Source of the DNA: REEB85 sp018971455
GTDB taxonomy: Bacteria; Pseudomonadota; Alphaproteobacteria; Acetobacterales; Acetobacteraceae
Length of the DNA: 26,692 bases
Reading direction: 5' to 3'
Assembly (NCBI GenBank): GCA_028871195.1
Contig: JAGWNT010000057.1
Span: 1-26,692 of the forward strand
The stretch's first letter is position 1, and every line of letters starts with the position of its first letter. A program made the translations under genes and the position numbers. This document shows, one piece after another, positions 14,320-22,446 of the stretch. The notes under the pieces are model-generated. The model did not search any database. It worked only from the letters and a program-made list of their open reading frames with translations, and was not told the DNA's origin.

Positions 14320-14996
14320 TCCGATCCGTCCTGTTCGACACGGAAACGACCGGGCTCGACCCGCTGCTCGGCGACCGCGTCATCGAGATTGCCGCCCTCG
14401 AGCTCGATGGCGATCTGCCCACGGGGCGGCATTATCATACGCTGATCCATCCCGGCCGGGACATTCCGGAGGGCGCCACCCGCATCCACGGCATCACGCT
14501 CGATGCCTTGCGCGACGCTCCGCGCTTCGAGGAGATCGCCGACGCGCTGCTGGCCTTCCTGGGCGACGGGCCGCTGATCGCGCATAATGCGCCATTCGAT
14601 TTCGGCTTCCTCGATGCCGAGTTCGCGCGGATCGGGCTGGCGGCACTCGATCGCGGCCGCATGATCGATACGCTGGCGATGGCCAAGCAGCGTTATCCGG
14701 GCATGCCCAACAGCCTCGACGCCTTGTGCCGGCGGCTCGATATCGACCTCTCCCAGCGCACCACGCACAACGCGCTGCTCGACTGCAAGCTGCTCGCGGA
14801 GGTCTATGTCGAGCTCACCGGCGGGCGGCAGCGCGGGCTGTCGCTGGTGGAGGACGAGCAGGCCGACCTCTCGCTCGTGCGCCACACCGCGACCGGCCCG
14901 CACACGCCGCACCCGATCGAGCCGAGTGCTGCCGAACTCGCGGCCCACGCCGCCTTCATCGCGCGCATCAAGGGCGCCATCTGGACGCGCGAGTAG
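14316..14996 (+). CDS. dnaQ: DNA polymerase III epsilon subunit (3'-5' proofreading exonuclease)
   Basis: 226-residue DnaQ of the DEDDh exonuclease family. Exo I is FDTETTG (Asp8, Glu10), Exo II HNAPFDFGFLDAEF (Asp95), Exo III HNALLDCKLLAEVY (His151, Asp156). The C-terminal tail of about 50 residues would bind the polymerase alpha subunit. It proofreads replication errors within the core polymerase. Start is fixed by the ATGA overlap with coaE, giving coupling. The gene ends 15 bases before the stop of the convergent beta-helix protein. Confidence 0.96.
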   Translation: MIRSVLFDTETTGLDPLLGDRVIEIAALELDGDLPTGRHYHTLIHPGRDIPEGATRIHGITLDALRDAPRFEEIADALLAFLGDGPLIAHNAPFDFGFLDAEFARIGLAALDRGRMIDTLAMAKQRYPGMPNSLDALCRRLDIDLSQRTTHNALLDCKLLAEVYVELTGGRQRGLSLVEDEQADLSLVRHTATGPHTPHPIEPSAAELAAHAAFIARIKGAIWTRE

Positions 14997-14998
14997 CC

Positions 14999-15020
14999 GT
15001 CCGGCTCCGGCCTACCGGAC
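14999..15020. terminator. Weak bidirectional hairpin between dnaQ and the beta-helix gene
   Basis: GTCCGG (14999-15004) pairs with CCGGAC (15015-15020) around a 10-base loop, straddling the convergent gene ends. It lacks a U-tract on either side, so it is a candidate only. Confidence 0.3.
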
Positions 15021-15965
15021 CTGTCCGTCGCCCTTCAGCGGCGTCACCTTGCCGATGAGCTTGTTGCCGCTCAGCATCGCCGGCGTCGCCGTCAGATTAT
15101 CTACCAGCAATGTCGGATAGGTGCCGTCATTGCGCAGGGTATTGTCGGTGATGGTGATCTGCGGTGTCGGCTGGCCTACACCCTCCTCGCCGAGAATGAT
15201 CGCCGTGGTGTGGTTCTCCGATTTCGGCCCCTTCTCCATTTTCGTGTTGCGCACCACCAGCCCGCCGCCTGAGGGGATGTCGATCTGGTAGCTCGAGGTG
15301 CCTTCCGGTCCGTCGGAAATGTCGCAGCCGATGACCTCGGTGAGCGCCGCCCGCGATTTGATGTTGTGGGCATGCTGGGTCTCGGTGAACACGCTGTTCT
15401 CCACCCGCAGCAGCTTCACCGCGCCGACATAGATGCCGTGCGCGCAGTAGGCGTCGCAGGTGCCGTTGCGCTGAAAGAAGCTGTCGCGCACGATGATCGT
15501 GCTGCCCGGATTGTCGTTGCCCAGAATCCCGTCCTGGTTGTTGATGAACTTCACGTGATCGACGGTCAGGTCGCGCCCCTCGGCGCGGATGCCGGCACCG
15601 TTGCCGTCGGGCACCCGCACGCGCGTCAGCGTCAGATTGCGGATGGTGATGTCGTTGCCGTCGGTCACCAGCAGGCCCTTGCCGGCGCATTGCTTGTCGG
15701 TCAGCACGGCCGCGGCGTTCGGCGCGCTGCCTTCGATGGTCAGGTGGTCGGTCTTGATCACGGCGCAGTCGAAATATTGGCCGGCGGCGATGCTGACGGT
15801 GTCACCGGGCTGGGCGGCGGCGATCGCGGCAGAGGGCTGCTGGTAGGACTTGCCGGGTCCGACTTCGAGCGTGCGCGCCGATGCGGCGGACGATGCCGCG
15901 AACAATGCGGCCGGGGCAAAGGCGAGGACAAGAAACGTGGCGCGTGGATGACGGATGGTCGGCAT
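15012..15965 (-). CDS. Secreted right-handed parallel beta-helix protein
   Basis: 317-residue exported protein. Signal peptide: MPTIRHPRATFLVLAFAPAALFAASSAASA, cut near residue 30. The mature part shows serial short beta-strand rungs, e.g. LTIEGSAP, ITIRNLTLTRVRV, LTVDHVKFINNQDGILG, IIVRDSFFQRNG, LLRVENSVFTETQ, typical of pectate-lyase-like parallel beta-helices. Residues AHNIKSRA (199-206) and SSYQIDIPSGG (224-234) form a conserved-looking pair I associate with an uncharacterised alphaproteobacterial beta-helix family. Five cysteines (67, 93, 170, 174, 214) may form disulphides in the periplasm. It could cleave, epimerise or bind a polysaccharide, but no catalytic site is certain. Start at 15965 has AGGAGGG five bases ahead. 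It is the last gene of the glycan cluster, 35 bases after a glycosyltransferase. Confidence 0.82.
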   Translation of the reverse strand: MPTIRHPRATFLVLAFAPAALFAASSAASARTLEVGPGKSYQQPSAAIAAAQPGDTVSIAAGQYFDCAVIKTDHLTIEGSAPNAAAVLTDKQCAGKGLLVTDGNDITIRNLTLTRVRVPDGNGAGIRAEGRDLTVDHVKFINNQDGILGNDNPGSTIIVRDSFFQRNGTCDAYCAHGIYVGAVKLLRVENSVFTETQHAHNIKSRAALTEVIGCDISDGPEGTSSYQIDIPSGGGLVVRNTKMEKGPKSENHTTAIILGEEGVGQPTPQITITDNTLRNDGTYPTLLVDNLTATPAMLSGNKLIGKVTPLKGDGQVR

Positions 15966-16000
15966 CGAACCCTCCTGTGCGGCTGGAGCCGTTGGCCAAC

Positions 16001-17155
16001 CTACTCCCCCGAAGCCGGCGTTCCAACCGCGTCCGCCGCCATCATGGCGGCGATCCGCCGCGCGTTGCCGCGCCAGGTGTACTCCTTCTGCTCGAGCTCG
16101 GCGCGGGCGGCGGCGCCGAGGCGCGCGCGCAATGCCGGATCGCCCGCCAAGCGGACCACCGCGCGCCACATCGCTTCGGGTGAATCCGGGTCGAACAACA
16201 GGGCGGTGCTGTCGTGTTGCAGGATCTCTCGGATATTCGCCTGGTCCGGCGCGACGATGGCCCGCCCCGCCGCCATGTAATCGAAGATTTTCAGCGGCGA
16301 GGCCCAGGCGACGACCTTCGGCTGCAAGGCGATGTCGAAACCGGCCACGAGATCGGGCACGCGGTCATGCGCGACCAGCCCGGTGAAGCGGATGCGGTCG
16401 CCAATTCCCAGCTCGGCCGCCAGCGCCTCGAGTTCGGGCTGCGCCGGCCCCTTGCCGACGATGGTCAGGCCGAGCGCCGTGCGATCGGCGGCCATGGCGC
16501 GCAGCACGCCGTCCAGCCAGTGCCAGCTTCGCACGAATCCGACGAAGCCGAGCACCGGCGGCTCACCGGCCGGCCGGTCCGGCGCGAAGGGCGGCGGTGT
16601 GAAACGGTTCAGCACGACGCCGTTCGGCACCACGACGCAGCGCTCCTCGGTGACGCCCTTGGCGACGATGCCGGCCTTCAGCGCGCCGGTGACCGCGAGC
16701 ACCCGCCGCGCCCGCCGCCACACACGCCGCTCCAGCGCATGGGCGAGGCGAACCAGCCTGAGCCCGCCATATTGCGCGCGCTCCTCGGCCAGCGGAGAGT
16801 TGACCTCGAGGTAGAAAGGCAGCCCGGTGCGTCGGGAGAGCAGGGCGCCGGCCAGATAGTAGAGATTGTAACGCTCGTAGATCGCATCCGGGCGAAAATC
16901 CCGACAGGCCCGGCGCAGCCGCAGATAGGCCGGCACATTGTAGGCCAGCTCGGCCAGCTCGGCCAATACGCCCGGGAGCAGCCGGCGCAGTGCTGCGACG
17001 AGCCGGCTGCCGCCGCCAAAACCGGCCTGCGCGTAGAACCCCGGCCCGACCACCCGCACCTCGTGGCCCTCCTGCAGAAAGCCGGTGATCAACTCCTCCA
17101 CATGTACGCTCTGTCCGTCGCGCGACTGGATGCGGTGGCTGTAGAGAATGCGCAT
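16001..17155 (-). CDS. Glycosyltransferase family 4-like protein
   Basis: 384-residue GT-B fold glycosyltransferase, cytoplasmic or membrane-associated. The N-terminal acceptor domain starts with ILYSHRIQSRDGQSVHVEELITGFLQEGHEVRVVGPG; the C-terminal nucleotide-sugar domain has VLGFVGFVRSWHWLDGVLRAM, LTIVGKGPAQPELEALAAELG, IRFTGLVAHDRVPDLVAGFDIALQP and ASPLKIFDYMAAGRAIVAPDQANIREIL. The last stretch is where GT4 enzymes carry E-x7-E; here both positions differ (Trp and Asp), the second a conservative change. Donor and acceptor are unknown. It follows the GNAT gene by 19 bases and precedes the beta-helix gene by 35, so co-transcription is likely. Confidence 0.88.
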   Translation of the reverse strand: MRILYSHRIQSRDGQSVHVEELITGFLQEGHEVRVVGPGFYAQAGFGGGSRLVAALRRLLPGVLAELAELAYNVPAYLRLRRACRDFRPDAIYERYNLYYLAGALLSRRTGLPFYLEVNSPLAEERAQYGGLRLVRLAHALERRVWRRARRVLAVTGALKAGIVAKGVTEERCVVVPNGVVLNRFTPPPFAPDRPAGEPPVLGFVGFVRSWHWLDGVLRAMAADRTALGLTIVGKGPAQPELEALAAELGIGDRIRFTGLVAHDRVPDLVAGFDIALQPKVVAWASPLKIFDYMAAGRAIVAPDQANIREILQHDSTALLFDPDSPEAMWRAVVRLAGDPALRARLGAAARAELEQKEYTWRGNARRIAAMMAADAVGTPASGE

Positions 17156-17174
17156 GTAGGCCCTTTCGGAAGAC

Positions 17175-18221
17175 TCAGGCCCGCAACCGGCGGCGTGCGC
17201 CGCCCAGCCAGGCGCGGCCCAGCAGCGCGAGCCCGCGCAACCGGCGCGGATTGATCAGCAGCAGCCCGATGCGCTGGCGTCGCCGGCCAACCCAGAGCCG
17301 CTTGTACTCGTCGTCGCCGCGACCGAAATCGAGTTCCTCGACATGCTCCGCTTCCAGGAGGCGGCGGATCATCAAGGCGGTCAGCAGCGTGCCGGGTGAG
17401 AGCGCGCGGAAGGATTCGTCATGGGCGAGCTTGAGCACCGTGACGCACCCTTCATGCACGACCCAGAGCTGCGCCGCCACTGCCCGCCCGCCCTGGCGCA
17501 GAATGCCGAGGCGCAGCGCGCCGACCGCGGCTGCGGCGCGCATCAGGACGGCGTTGAAGCGCGGGAACGGTTCGGGCGTTTTCCAGCTCCTGGCATAGAC
17601 ATCCTCGTACTCGGCGATTCCCGCCTCGAGATCGGCGCCGCCGGTGACGAGTGTCCAGCCGATGTCGCCGTCCCGATCCGTCCGGCGCAGCCGGCGGCGC
17701 ACCGTCTCGCGCAGTTCGCCGGGCCTGGCTGCGAGGTAGGCTGCCCAGGTGAGACCGGCCACGTTCTCGTGCCAGTTGCCGAAATGATCGAACGGCGCCA
17801 CGGTCAGGCCGCCTTCGCGGAAGCCCGCGCGCAGCGCCGGCAAGCCGGGCAGGTCATCCGGCAGCGCATCGATCCGCACCGACGGCCAGCGGCGCCAGGC
17901 GCCCGCGAAGGCGGCGCCGATGCCGCGCAGCGCGGGTTCGTCCAGGCCGTTCCGCAGCAGGGGCGCGTAGCGGCAGGAATAGGGCGTCGTCAGGCTTTCC
18001 AGCACGGCGCCGCGCTGGCGTTGCTGCATGGCGAACAGCGCCAGCGCGTGCCCGTCGGCGCTTGCCAGCATGAAGCGCGGGGTCGCGTCTGGCGCCATAC
18101 CGGCGGCGATCGTGCTGTGCCACCACCAGCGGGTGGAAAAAACCTCGGCGGTGGCGAACAGGCCGGCGATCTCGGCAGGCATGTCCTCCAGTGCCGCGAA
18201 GGCCGTCACGTCGATCTTCAT
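17175..18221 (-). CDS. GNAT/FemAB-like acyltransferase (BcsL/CelD type)
   Basis: 348-residue protein with the acetyltransferase-6 (PF13480, CelD/BcsL/FemAB-like) pattern: an N-terminal half beginning near STRWWWHSTIAAG, then RETVRRRLRRTDRDGDIGWTLVTGGADLEAGIAEYEDVYARSWK, and the C-terminal LRLGILRQGGRAVAAQLWVVHEGCVTVLKLAHDESFRALSPGTLLTALMIRRLLEAEHVEELDFGRGDDEYKRLW. Relatives occur in exopolysaccharide and cellulose loci and are thought to transfer acyl or amino-acyl groups onto the glycan or its carrier. The ATG at 18221 overlaps the TGA of the upstream ydcF-like gene (ATGA). Substrate unknown. Confidence 0.83.
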   Translation of the reverse strand: MKIDVTAFAALEDMPAEIAGLFATAEVFSTRWWWHSTIAAGMAPDATPRFMLASADGHALALFAMQQRQRGAVLESLTTPYSCRYAPLLRNGLDEPALRGIGAAFAGAWRRWPSVRIDALPDDLPGLPALRAGFREGGLTVAPFDHFGNWHENVAGLTWAAYLAARPGELRETVRRRLRRTDRDGDIGWTLVTGGADLEAGIAEYEDVYARSWKTPEPFPRFNAVLMRAAAAVGALRLGILRQGGRAVAAQLWVVHEGCVTVLKLAHDESFRALSPGTLLTALMIRRLLEAEHVEELDFGRGDDEYKRLWVGRRRQRIGLLLINPRRLRGLALLGRAWLGGARRRLRA

Positions 18222-18979
18222 CCGGCGTGGCCGCGCAGCCGGTAGACGACGTAGCCGATCCATTCATGCATGGCGAAATAGCTGCGCTGCAGGGAGGAGG
18301 CGTGCGGCAGGAACGCATCGACATCGAGGCGCGGCCAGCGGCCGAAGCGGATGCCGGCCGGCACCGCGACCAGCCCGGCATCGGCGAAGGCGATCCTGGC
18401 GCGGCGCAGATGCCACGCATTGCTGACCACATAGACGCGCCGGATGTTGTCGCGCGCGAGCAGGCGGGCGCTGAAGGCGGCGTTCTGCCAGGTGGTGCCC
18501 GCCGCGGGTTCCACCCAGCGCACCGGGGTGGCGAAATCCTCCTGCAGGCTGCGCGCCATCAGCGTGGCGATCGGTGTCGCGCCGCGCTCCATCGGTCCGC
18601 CGGTGGTCAGGATGGGCAGCCCGGTGCGCCGCGCCAGCTCCGCCCCCGCCCGCATCCGCTCCAGCGTCAGCGGGCCAATGCCGCTGCCCGGATCGATCCC
18701 GCCGGCCGCGCCATAGCCCGCGTCGCCGCTCAGGATGACGATGGCCTCCGGCGCGTCGGGTCCGCTCACCACCACGTGCCGCGCGAGGCCGCTCTCCAGC
18801 GAGACCACCAGCAGCATGCTCACCACCGGCAGGGAGAACAGGAACAGCCCGCCCAGCGAGATCCCCACCAGCAGCCGCCCCGTTCGCGGGCAACGCCACA
18901 GCATCGCCAGGCCGAGGAGCCCGAGCGGCAGCAGGTTCTCCGGCGGGATCAGCAATGACGTCAGAAAGGTTCCGAGCAA
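18218..18979 (-). CDS. YdcF/DUF218 family membrane protein
   Basis: 253-residue inner-membrane protein. Two hydrophobic helices lie in the first 65 residues (LLPLGLLGLAMLW and LLVGISLGGLFLFSLPVVSMLLVV), then a periplasmic DUF218 domain: AIVILSGDAGYG, RMRAGAELARRTGLPILTTGG, TTWQNAAFSARLL and VYVVSNAWHLRRARIAFADAGL. Family members such as ElyC/SanA-like proteins affect envelope integrity and peptidoglycan or polysaccharide precursors, without a defined reaction. The start is a TTG at 18979, supported by GGGGGGAGG at 18996-18988; the ATG inside that region is out of frame and stops after eight codons. It is coupled to the GNAT gene downstream. Confidence 0.85.
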   Translation of the reverse strand: MLGTFLTSLLIPPENLLPLGLLGLAMLWRCPRTGRLLVGISLGGLFLFSLPVVSMLLVVSLESGLARHVVVSGPDAPEAIVILSGDAGYGAAGGIDPGSGIGPLTLERMRAGAELARRTGLPILTTGGPMERGATPIATLMARSLQEDFATPVRWVEPAAGTTWQNAAFSARLLARDNIRRVYVVSNAWHLRRARIAFADAGLVAVPAGIRFGRWPRLDVDAFLPHASSLQRSYFAMHEWIGYVVYRLRGHAG

Positions 18980-18987
18980 ACCGCCAT

Positions 18988-18996
18988 CCTCCCCCC
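18988..18996 (-). promoter_or_regulatory. Ribosome-binding site deciding the TTG start of the YdcF-like gene
   Basis: GGGGGGAGG lies 8 bases before the TTG at 18979. No in-frame ATG gives a sensible N-terminus, so this site fixes the unusual start. Confidence 0.6.
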
Positions 18997-19042
18997 AATG
19001 AGCCCGGGCTCCCTGAACCAGCGCGCCGGCGCGGTTCGCCTT

Positions 19043-20134
19043 CTACACGACCCCGTCGAAGAGCGCCGCCCAGGCGGCGAACATGCGGGCCTGGTCGTAG
19101 TCGCGCTCGGCCTTGTCCCGGTTGGCGGACCCCACGGCCCGGCGCAGCCCCGCATCGGCGAGCAGGCCGAGCAGCGCATCGGCCAGGGCGCCATCGTCGC
19201 GCGGCACAACGAAGGGGCCGTTCGCTTCGGCCAGCATGGCGCGCACATCGCCGACATCGCTGGCCGCCACCGGCAGTCCGGCGGCCATCGCCTCCAGCAC
19301 CGAGAGCGGCATCTGCTCCGTATCCGATGACAATGCAAAGACGTCGAAGCCGGCGTAGAAGCCTTGCGGTTCGCCACTATGCCCGGCGAACTCGACGCAC
19401 CCGATCAGCCCCAGCTCGGTGGCCAGAGCCTCCAGGGCGCCGCGCTCGGGCCCGCCGCCGACGATCACCAACCGCAGCTGCCCGGCCAAGTGCGGCGCCC
19501 GCCCGCGCGCCAGGGCCACGGCGCGCAGCAAACGCGCGAGGTTCTTTTCCGCCCGCAGCGCCGCCACCGTGCCGATCACCAGGCCCTGGCCGTCCGGCCT
19601 TGCGGCCGGGCGGAAGCGCGCCAGATCGATGCCGTTCGGCACGTAGCGAAGGCGCCGCGCATCGAGCCGCCAGATCTGCGTGGCGATGCCGTGCAGGAGG
19701 CGTGACGGCACCACGACCGTCGCCCGCCGCAGCGCGAGCCGGCGCGTCCACACCCGGCGTGGCAGTTGCGCGGCACGCTCCTCCGGCCCGAATCCGTCCT
19801 CGACATGGATGTGACGGACCGCCGGCCAGCGATTGGCGATCGCCCATTCGATCGACCCCCAGTTGCTGGTCACCAGCGCGTGCGGACGCAGCGTGCGCAG
19901 TGCGGCACGGAACCGGCCGACATTGCCCAGCGTGTTGCCCTTGCGCACGAGAATCTCGGGGTAGACGACGTCCAGCTCGGCCGAAAGCCGGGCCGCGCAG
20001 GCCCGCTCGCCATCCATGGCAATGATGGCGTGGCGCCAGCGCGGCCCGAAATGATTGGCGATGGCAGCGAAGCGCGCCTGCGCCCCGCCCACGGCGAAGG
20101 TCGGATAGACATGCAGCAGCAGGGGCGCGGTCAT
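19043..20134 (-). CDS. Glycosyltransferase family 4 protein
   Basis: 363-residue GT-B glycosyltransferase. N-terminal domain LLLHVYPTFAVGGAQARFAAIANHFGPRWRHAIIAMDG has the GG motif of GT4 acceptor domains; the C-terminal domain has RYVPNGIDLARFRP, IGTVAALRAEKNLARLLRAVALA, LVIVGGGPERGALEALATELGL and the canonical E-x7-E in SDTEQMPLSVLEAMAAGLPVAASDVGDVRAML. It transfers a sugar from an activated donor to a growing glycan; specificity unknown. It appears to be first in the five-gene minus-strand cluster, 63 bases ahead of the YdcF-like gene, and diverges from the UDP-glucose dehydrogenase with a 124-base spacer. No strong Shine-Dalgarno precedes the ATG at 20134. Confidence 0.9.
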   Translation of the reverse strand: MTAPLLLHVYPTFAVGGAQARFAAIANHFGPRWRHAIIAMDGERACAARLSAELDVVYPEILVRKGNTLGNVGRFRAALRTLRPHALVTSNWGSIEWAIANRWPAVRHIHVEDGFGPEERAAQLPRRVWTRRLALRRATVVVPSRLLHGIATQIWRLDARRLRYVPNGIDLARFRPAARPDGQGLVIGTVAALRAEKNLARLLRAVALARGRAPHLAGQLRLVIVGGGPERGALEALATELGLIGCVEFAGHSGEPQGFYAGFDVFALSSDTEQMPLSVLEAMAAGLPVAASDVGDVRAMLAEANGPFVVPRDDGALADALLGLLADAGLRRAVGSANRDKAERDYDQARMFAAWAALFDGVV

Positions 20135-20246
20135 CGTAAGGTCATTGCAAGGCCATCGTGCGAACAGGTTGCCGGCGGGCGCGCATGACGGCGCCCACGC
20201 AGCAGGATATCATAGCTTGTAGGACCCGGCCGCATCGCGGCGATGC

Positions 20247-20254
20247 AGGAGAGA
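20247..20254 (+). promoter_or_regulatory. Ribosome-binding site deciding the TTG start of ugd
   Basis: AGGAGAGA lies four bases before the TTG at 20259. The first in-frame ATG is codon 5, inside the nucleotide-binding strand, so the TTG is the better start. Confidence 0.65.
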
Positions 20255-20258
20255 GATA

Positions 20259-21575
20259 TTGCGTATCGCGATGATTGGCGGCGGTTATGTCGGCCTGGTT
20301 TCCGGCGCCTGCTTCGCCGAGTTCGGCGTCGAGGTCGCCGTGGTGGAGACCGACCCGGGCAAGCTCGCGGCGCTGCGCGCCGGGCGCATGCCGATCTACG
20401 AGCCCGGGCTCGAGCAGCTGGTGGGCGAGAACGTCGCCGCCGACCGCCTGACCTTCGGTGACGATCTGCCGGCGGCCGTCGCCGAGGCCGAGGCGGTGTT
20501 CATCGCTGTCGGCACGCCGACCCGCCGCGGCGACGGCCATGCCGATCTCAGCTACGTCACCGCCGCCGTCGAGCAGGTGGCCCGCGCGATCCGGCGGCCC
20601 ACCGTCGTGGTGACGAAATCGACCGTCCCGGTCGGCACCGGGCGGCGCATTGCCGCCATCCTGCGCGAGCTGCGGCCCGATCTGGAGATCGACGTCGCCT
20701 CCAACCCCGAGTTTCTGCGCGAGGGCAGCGCCATCGCCGATTTCATGCGCCCCGACCGCGTGGTGATCGGCTGCGAGAGCGCCCGCGCGCAGGAGGTGCT
20801 GCGGCGACTCTATCGGCCGCTCTATCTCATCGAGGCGCCGATCCTGTTCACCGGCATCGAGACCGCCGAGCTGGTGAAATACGCCGCCAACGCCTTCCTG
20901 GCGATGAAGGTGACGTTCATCAACGAGATGGCCGATTTGTGCGAGCGCGTGGGTGCGGATGTGCACGACGTCGCGCGCGGCATCGGGCTCGATGGGCGGA
21001 TCGGCCGCAAGTTCCTGCATCCGGGGCCGGGCTTCGGCGGCAGCTGCTTTCCCAAGGACACGCTGGCGCTGATGCGCATTGCCCAGGATGCCGGCGCGCC
21101 CTCGCGCCTGGTCGAGACGGTGGTGGCGGTGAATGACGCGCGCAAGGCCGGCATGGCGGCGCGCATCATCGCCGCCTGCGGCGGCAGCGTTCGCGGCAAG
21201 ACGATTGCCGTGCTCGGCCTGACCTTCAAGCCCGAGACCGACGACATGCGCGACAGTCCGGCGATTCCCATCGTCTCGCGCCTGGTCGAGGACGGCGCGG
21301 CCGTGCGTGCCTTCGACCCCGAGGGGATGGAGCAGGCCCGCCCGCTGCTGCCGGGTGCGGTGACCTATTGCCGCGATGCATTGGAGGCCGCGGACGGCGC
21401 CGACGCATTGGTTCTGATCACAGAATGGAATGAGTTCCGCGCCCTCGCGCCGGACCGCCTGCGCGCCGCCATGCGCGGCGCCGTGCTGGTCGATCTGCGC
21501 AACGTCTATGACCCCGCGGCCATGACCGGGGCCGGCTTCGCCTATCACGCCGTGGGGCGCGCCGCCGCGCGCTGA
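20259..21575 (+). CDS. ugd: UDP-glucose 6-dehydrogenase
   Basis: 438-residue cytoplasmic enzyme that oxidises UDP-glucose twice with NAD+ to UDP-glucuronate, a precursor of acidic polysaccharides and of lipid A sugars. Motifs: Rossmann loop IGGGYVGLVSGACFAEFG (residues 6-23), VGTPTRRGDGHADLSYV, KSTVPVGTG (120-128), SNPEFLREGSAIADF, the lysine-bearing ELVKYAANAFLAMKVTFINE (Lys207, Asn211) and the catalytic cysteine in GPGFGGSCFPKD (Cys263). A C-terminal domain includes VLGLTFKPETDDMRDSPA. Length is typical. Start is TTG at 20259 with a good ribosome-binding site. It diverges from the glycosyltransferase cluster and most likely feeds it. It ends 49 bases from the convergent cheR. Confidence 0.96.
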   Translation: MRIAMIGGGYVGLVSGACFAEFGVEVAVVETDPGKLAALRAGRMPIYEPGLEQLVGENVAADRLTFGDDLPAAVAEAEAVFIAVGTPTRRGDGHADLSYVTAAVEQVARAIRRPTVVVTKSTVPVGTGRRIAAILRELRPDLEIDVASNPEFLREGSAIADFMRPDRVVIGCESARAQEVLRRLYRPLYLIEAPILFTGIETAELVKYAANAFLAMKVTFINEMADLCERVGADVHDVARGIGLDGRIGRKFLHPGPGFGGSCFPKDTLALMRIAQDAGAPSRLVETVVAVNDARKAGMAARIIAACGGSVRGKTIAVLGLTFKPETDDMRDSPAIPIVSRLVEDGAAVRAFDPEGMEQARPLLPGAVTYCRDALEAADGADALVLITEWNEFRALAPDRLRAAMRGAVLVDLRNVYDPAAMTGAGFAYHAVGRAAAR

Positions 21576-21624
21576 GCGGCCCGCCCGCGCGCCTGCCGTT
21601 TGGGAGTCGGGCCGGCCGGCGTGG

Positions 21625-22446
21625 TCAGGCCGCGGCCATTTCCCGTGCGTAGACGCCGCGCTCGCCGGAGACGGTGGCAAAACGGTCGGTGAGGCCGAGG
21701 ACGGTTTCGGCGGCGCCGAGATAGAGCAGGGCATCCGGCGTCATCTGCCGGGCGATCGCTTCCAGCACCCGGGTCTTGGTGGGCTGGTCGAAATAGATCA
21801 GCACGTTGCGGCAGAACACCAGGTCGAACTGACCGAGCGCGCGCAGCTCGCCGAGGAGATTCCACTCGCGGAACGACACCATGGCCCGGAGCGCCTCGGC
21901 GATGCGCCAGTTGGTGCCCTCCTTGCGGAAATACCTCACCAGATGCTGCATCGACAGGCCACGCTGCACCTCGAACTGCGTGTAGAGCCCCTCGCGCGCG
22001 CGGGCGAGCTGCTCGCGGGCGATGTCGGTGCCGACGATCTCGACGTCGCGCCCGCCGAGCAGGGCGCGATGTTCGGCGATGATGATGGCCAGCGAGTAAG
22101 CCTCCTGCCCGGTGCTCGCGGCGGCCGACCAGATGCGCAGCCGCGCCGCCGCCGGGCGTGCCGCCACCAGCCGCGCGAGCGCCTGATGGCGGACATGAGC
22201 GAAGGGCTTGTCGTCGCGAAAGAAGAAGCTTTCATTGGTGGTCATCGCCTCGACGATGGCGCGCTCGAGGGGGGCGGTGCCGGGTTCGCGCAGGCGGCCA
22301 GCCAGCGCGTCGAGATCGCGCAGTCCGTGCTGCTTGAGAATGGGCGCGAGGCGGGTTTCGAGCAGGTACGTCTTGTCCGGCCCGATCGCCAGGCCGGAGC
22401 CTCGGTGGAGCAGCCCGGCGAAGGTCTCGAAGCTCTGCGGTGTCAT
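21625..22446 (-). CDS. cheR: Chemotaxis protein methyltransferase CheR
   Basis: 273-residue S-adenosylmethionine-dependent enzyme that methylates glutamates on chemoreceptors, setting adaptation. Signatures: TTNESFFFRDDKPF (69-82), the SAM loop WSAAASTGQEAYSLA (106-120; most CheR have CSTGEEPYS), and FDLVFCRNVLIYFDQPTK (207-224). An N-terminal helical domain (residues 1-60) binds receptors; no pentapeptide-binding TPR or other fusion is present. It overlaps cheB by four bases (ATGA) and is the last gene of the operon. Confidence 0.96.
   Translation of the reverse strand: MTPQSFETFAGLLHRGSGLAIGPDKTYLLETRLAPILKQHGLRDLDALAGRLREPGTAPLERAIVEAMTTNESFFFRDDKPFAHVRHQALARLVAARPAAARLRIWSAAASTGQEAYSLAIIIAEHRALLGGRDVEIVGTDIAREQLARAREGLYTQFEVQRGLSMQHLVRYFRKEGTNWRIAEALRAMVSFREWNLLGELRALGQFDLVFCRNVLIYFDQPTKTRVLEAIARQMTPDALLYLGAAETVLGLTDRFATVSGERGVYAREMAAA

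Noticed and set aside
21576..21624. Terminator between ugd and cheR
   Set aside because: Only a 6-bp inverted repeat with a 24-base loop and no U-tract is present.
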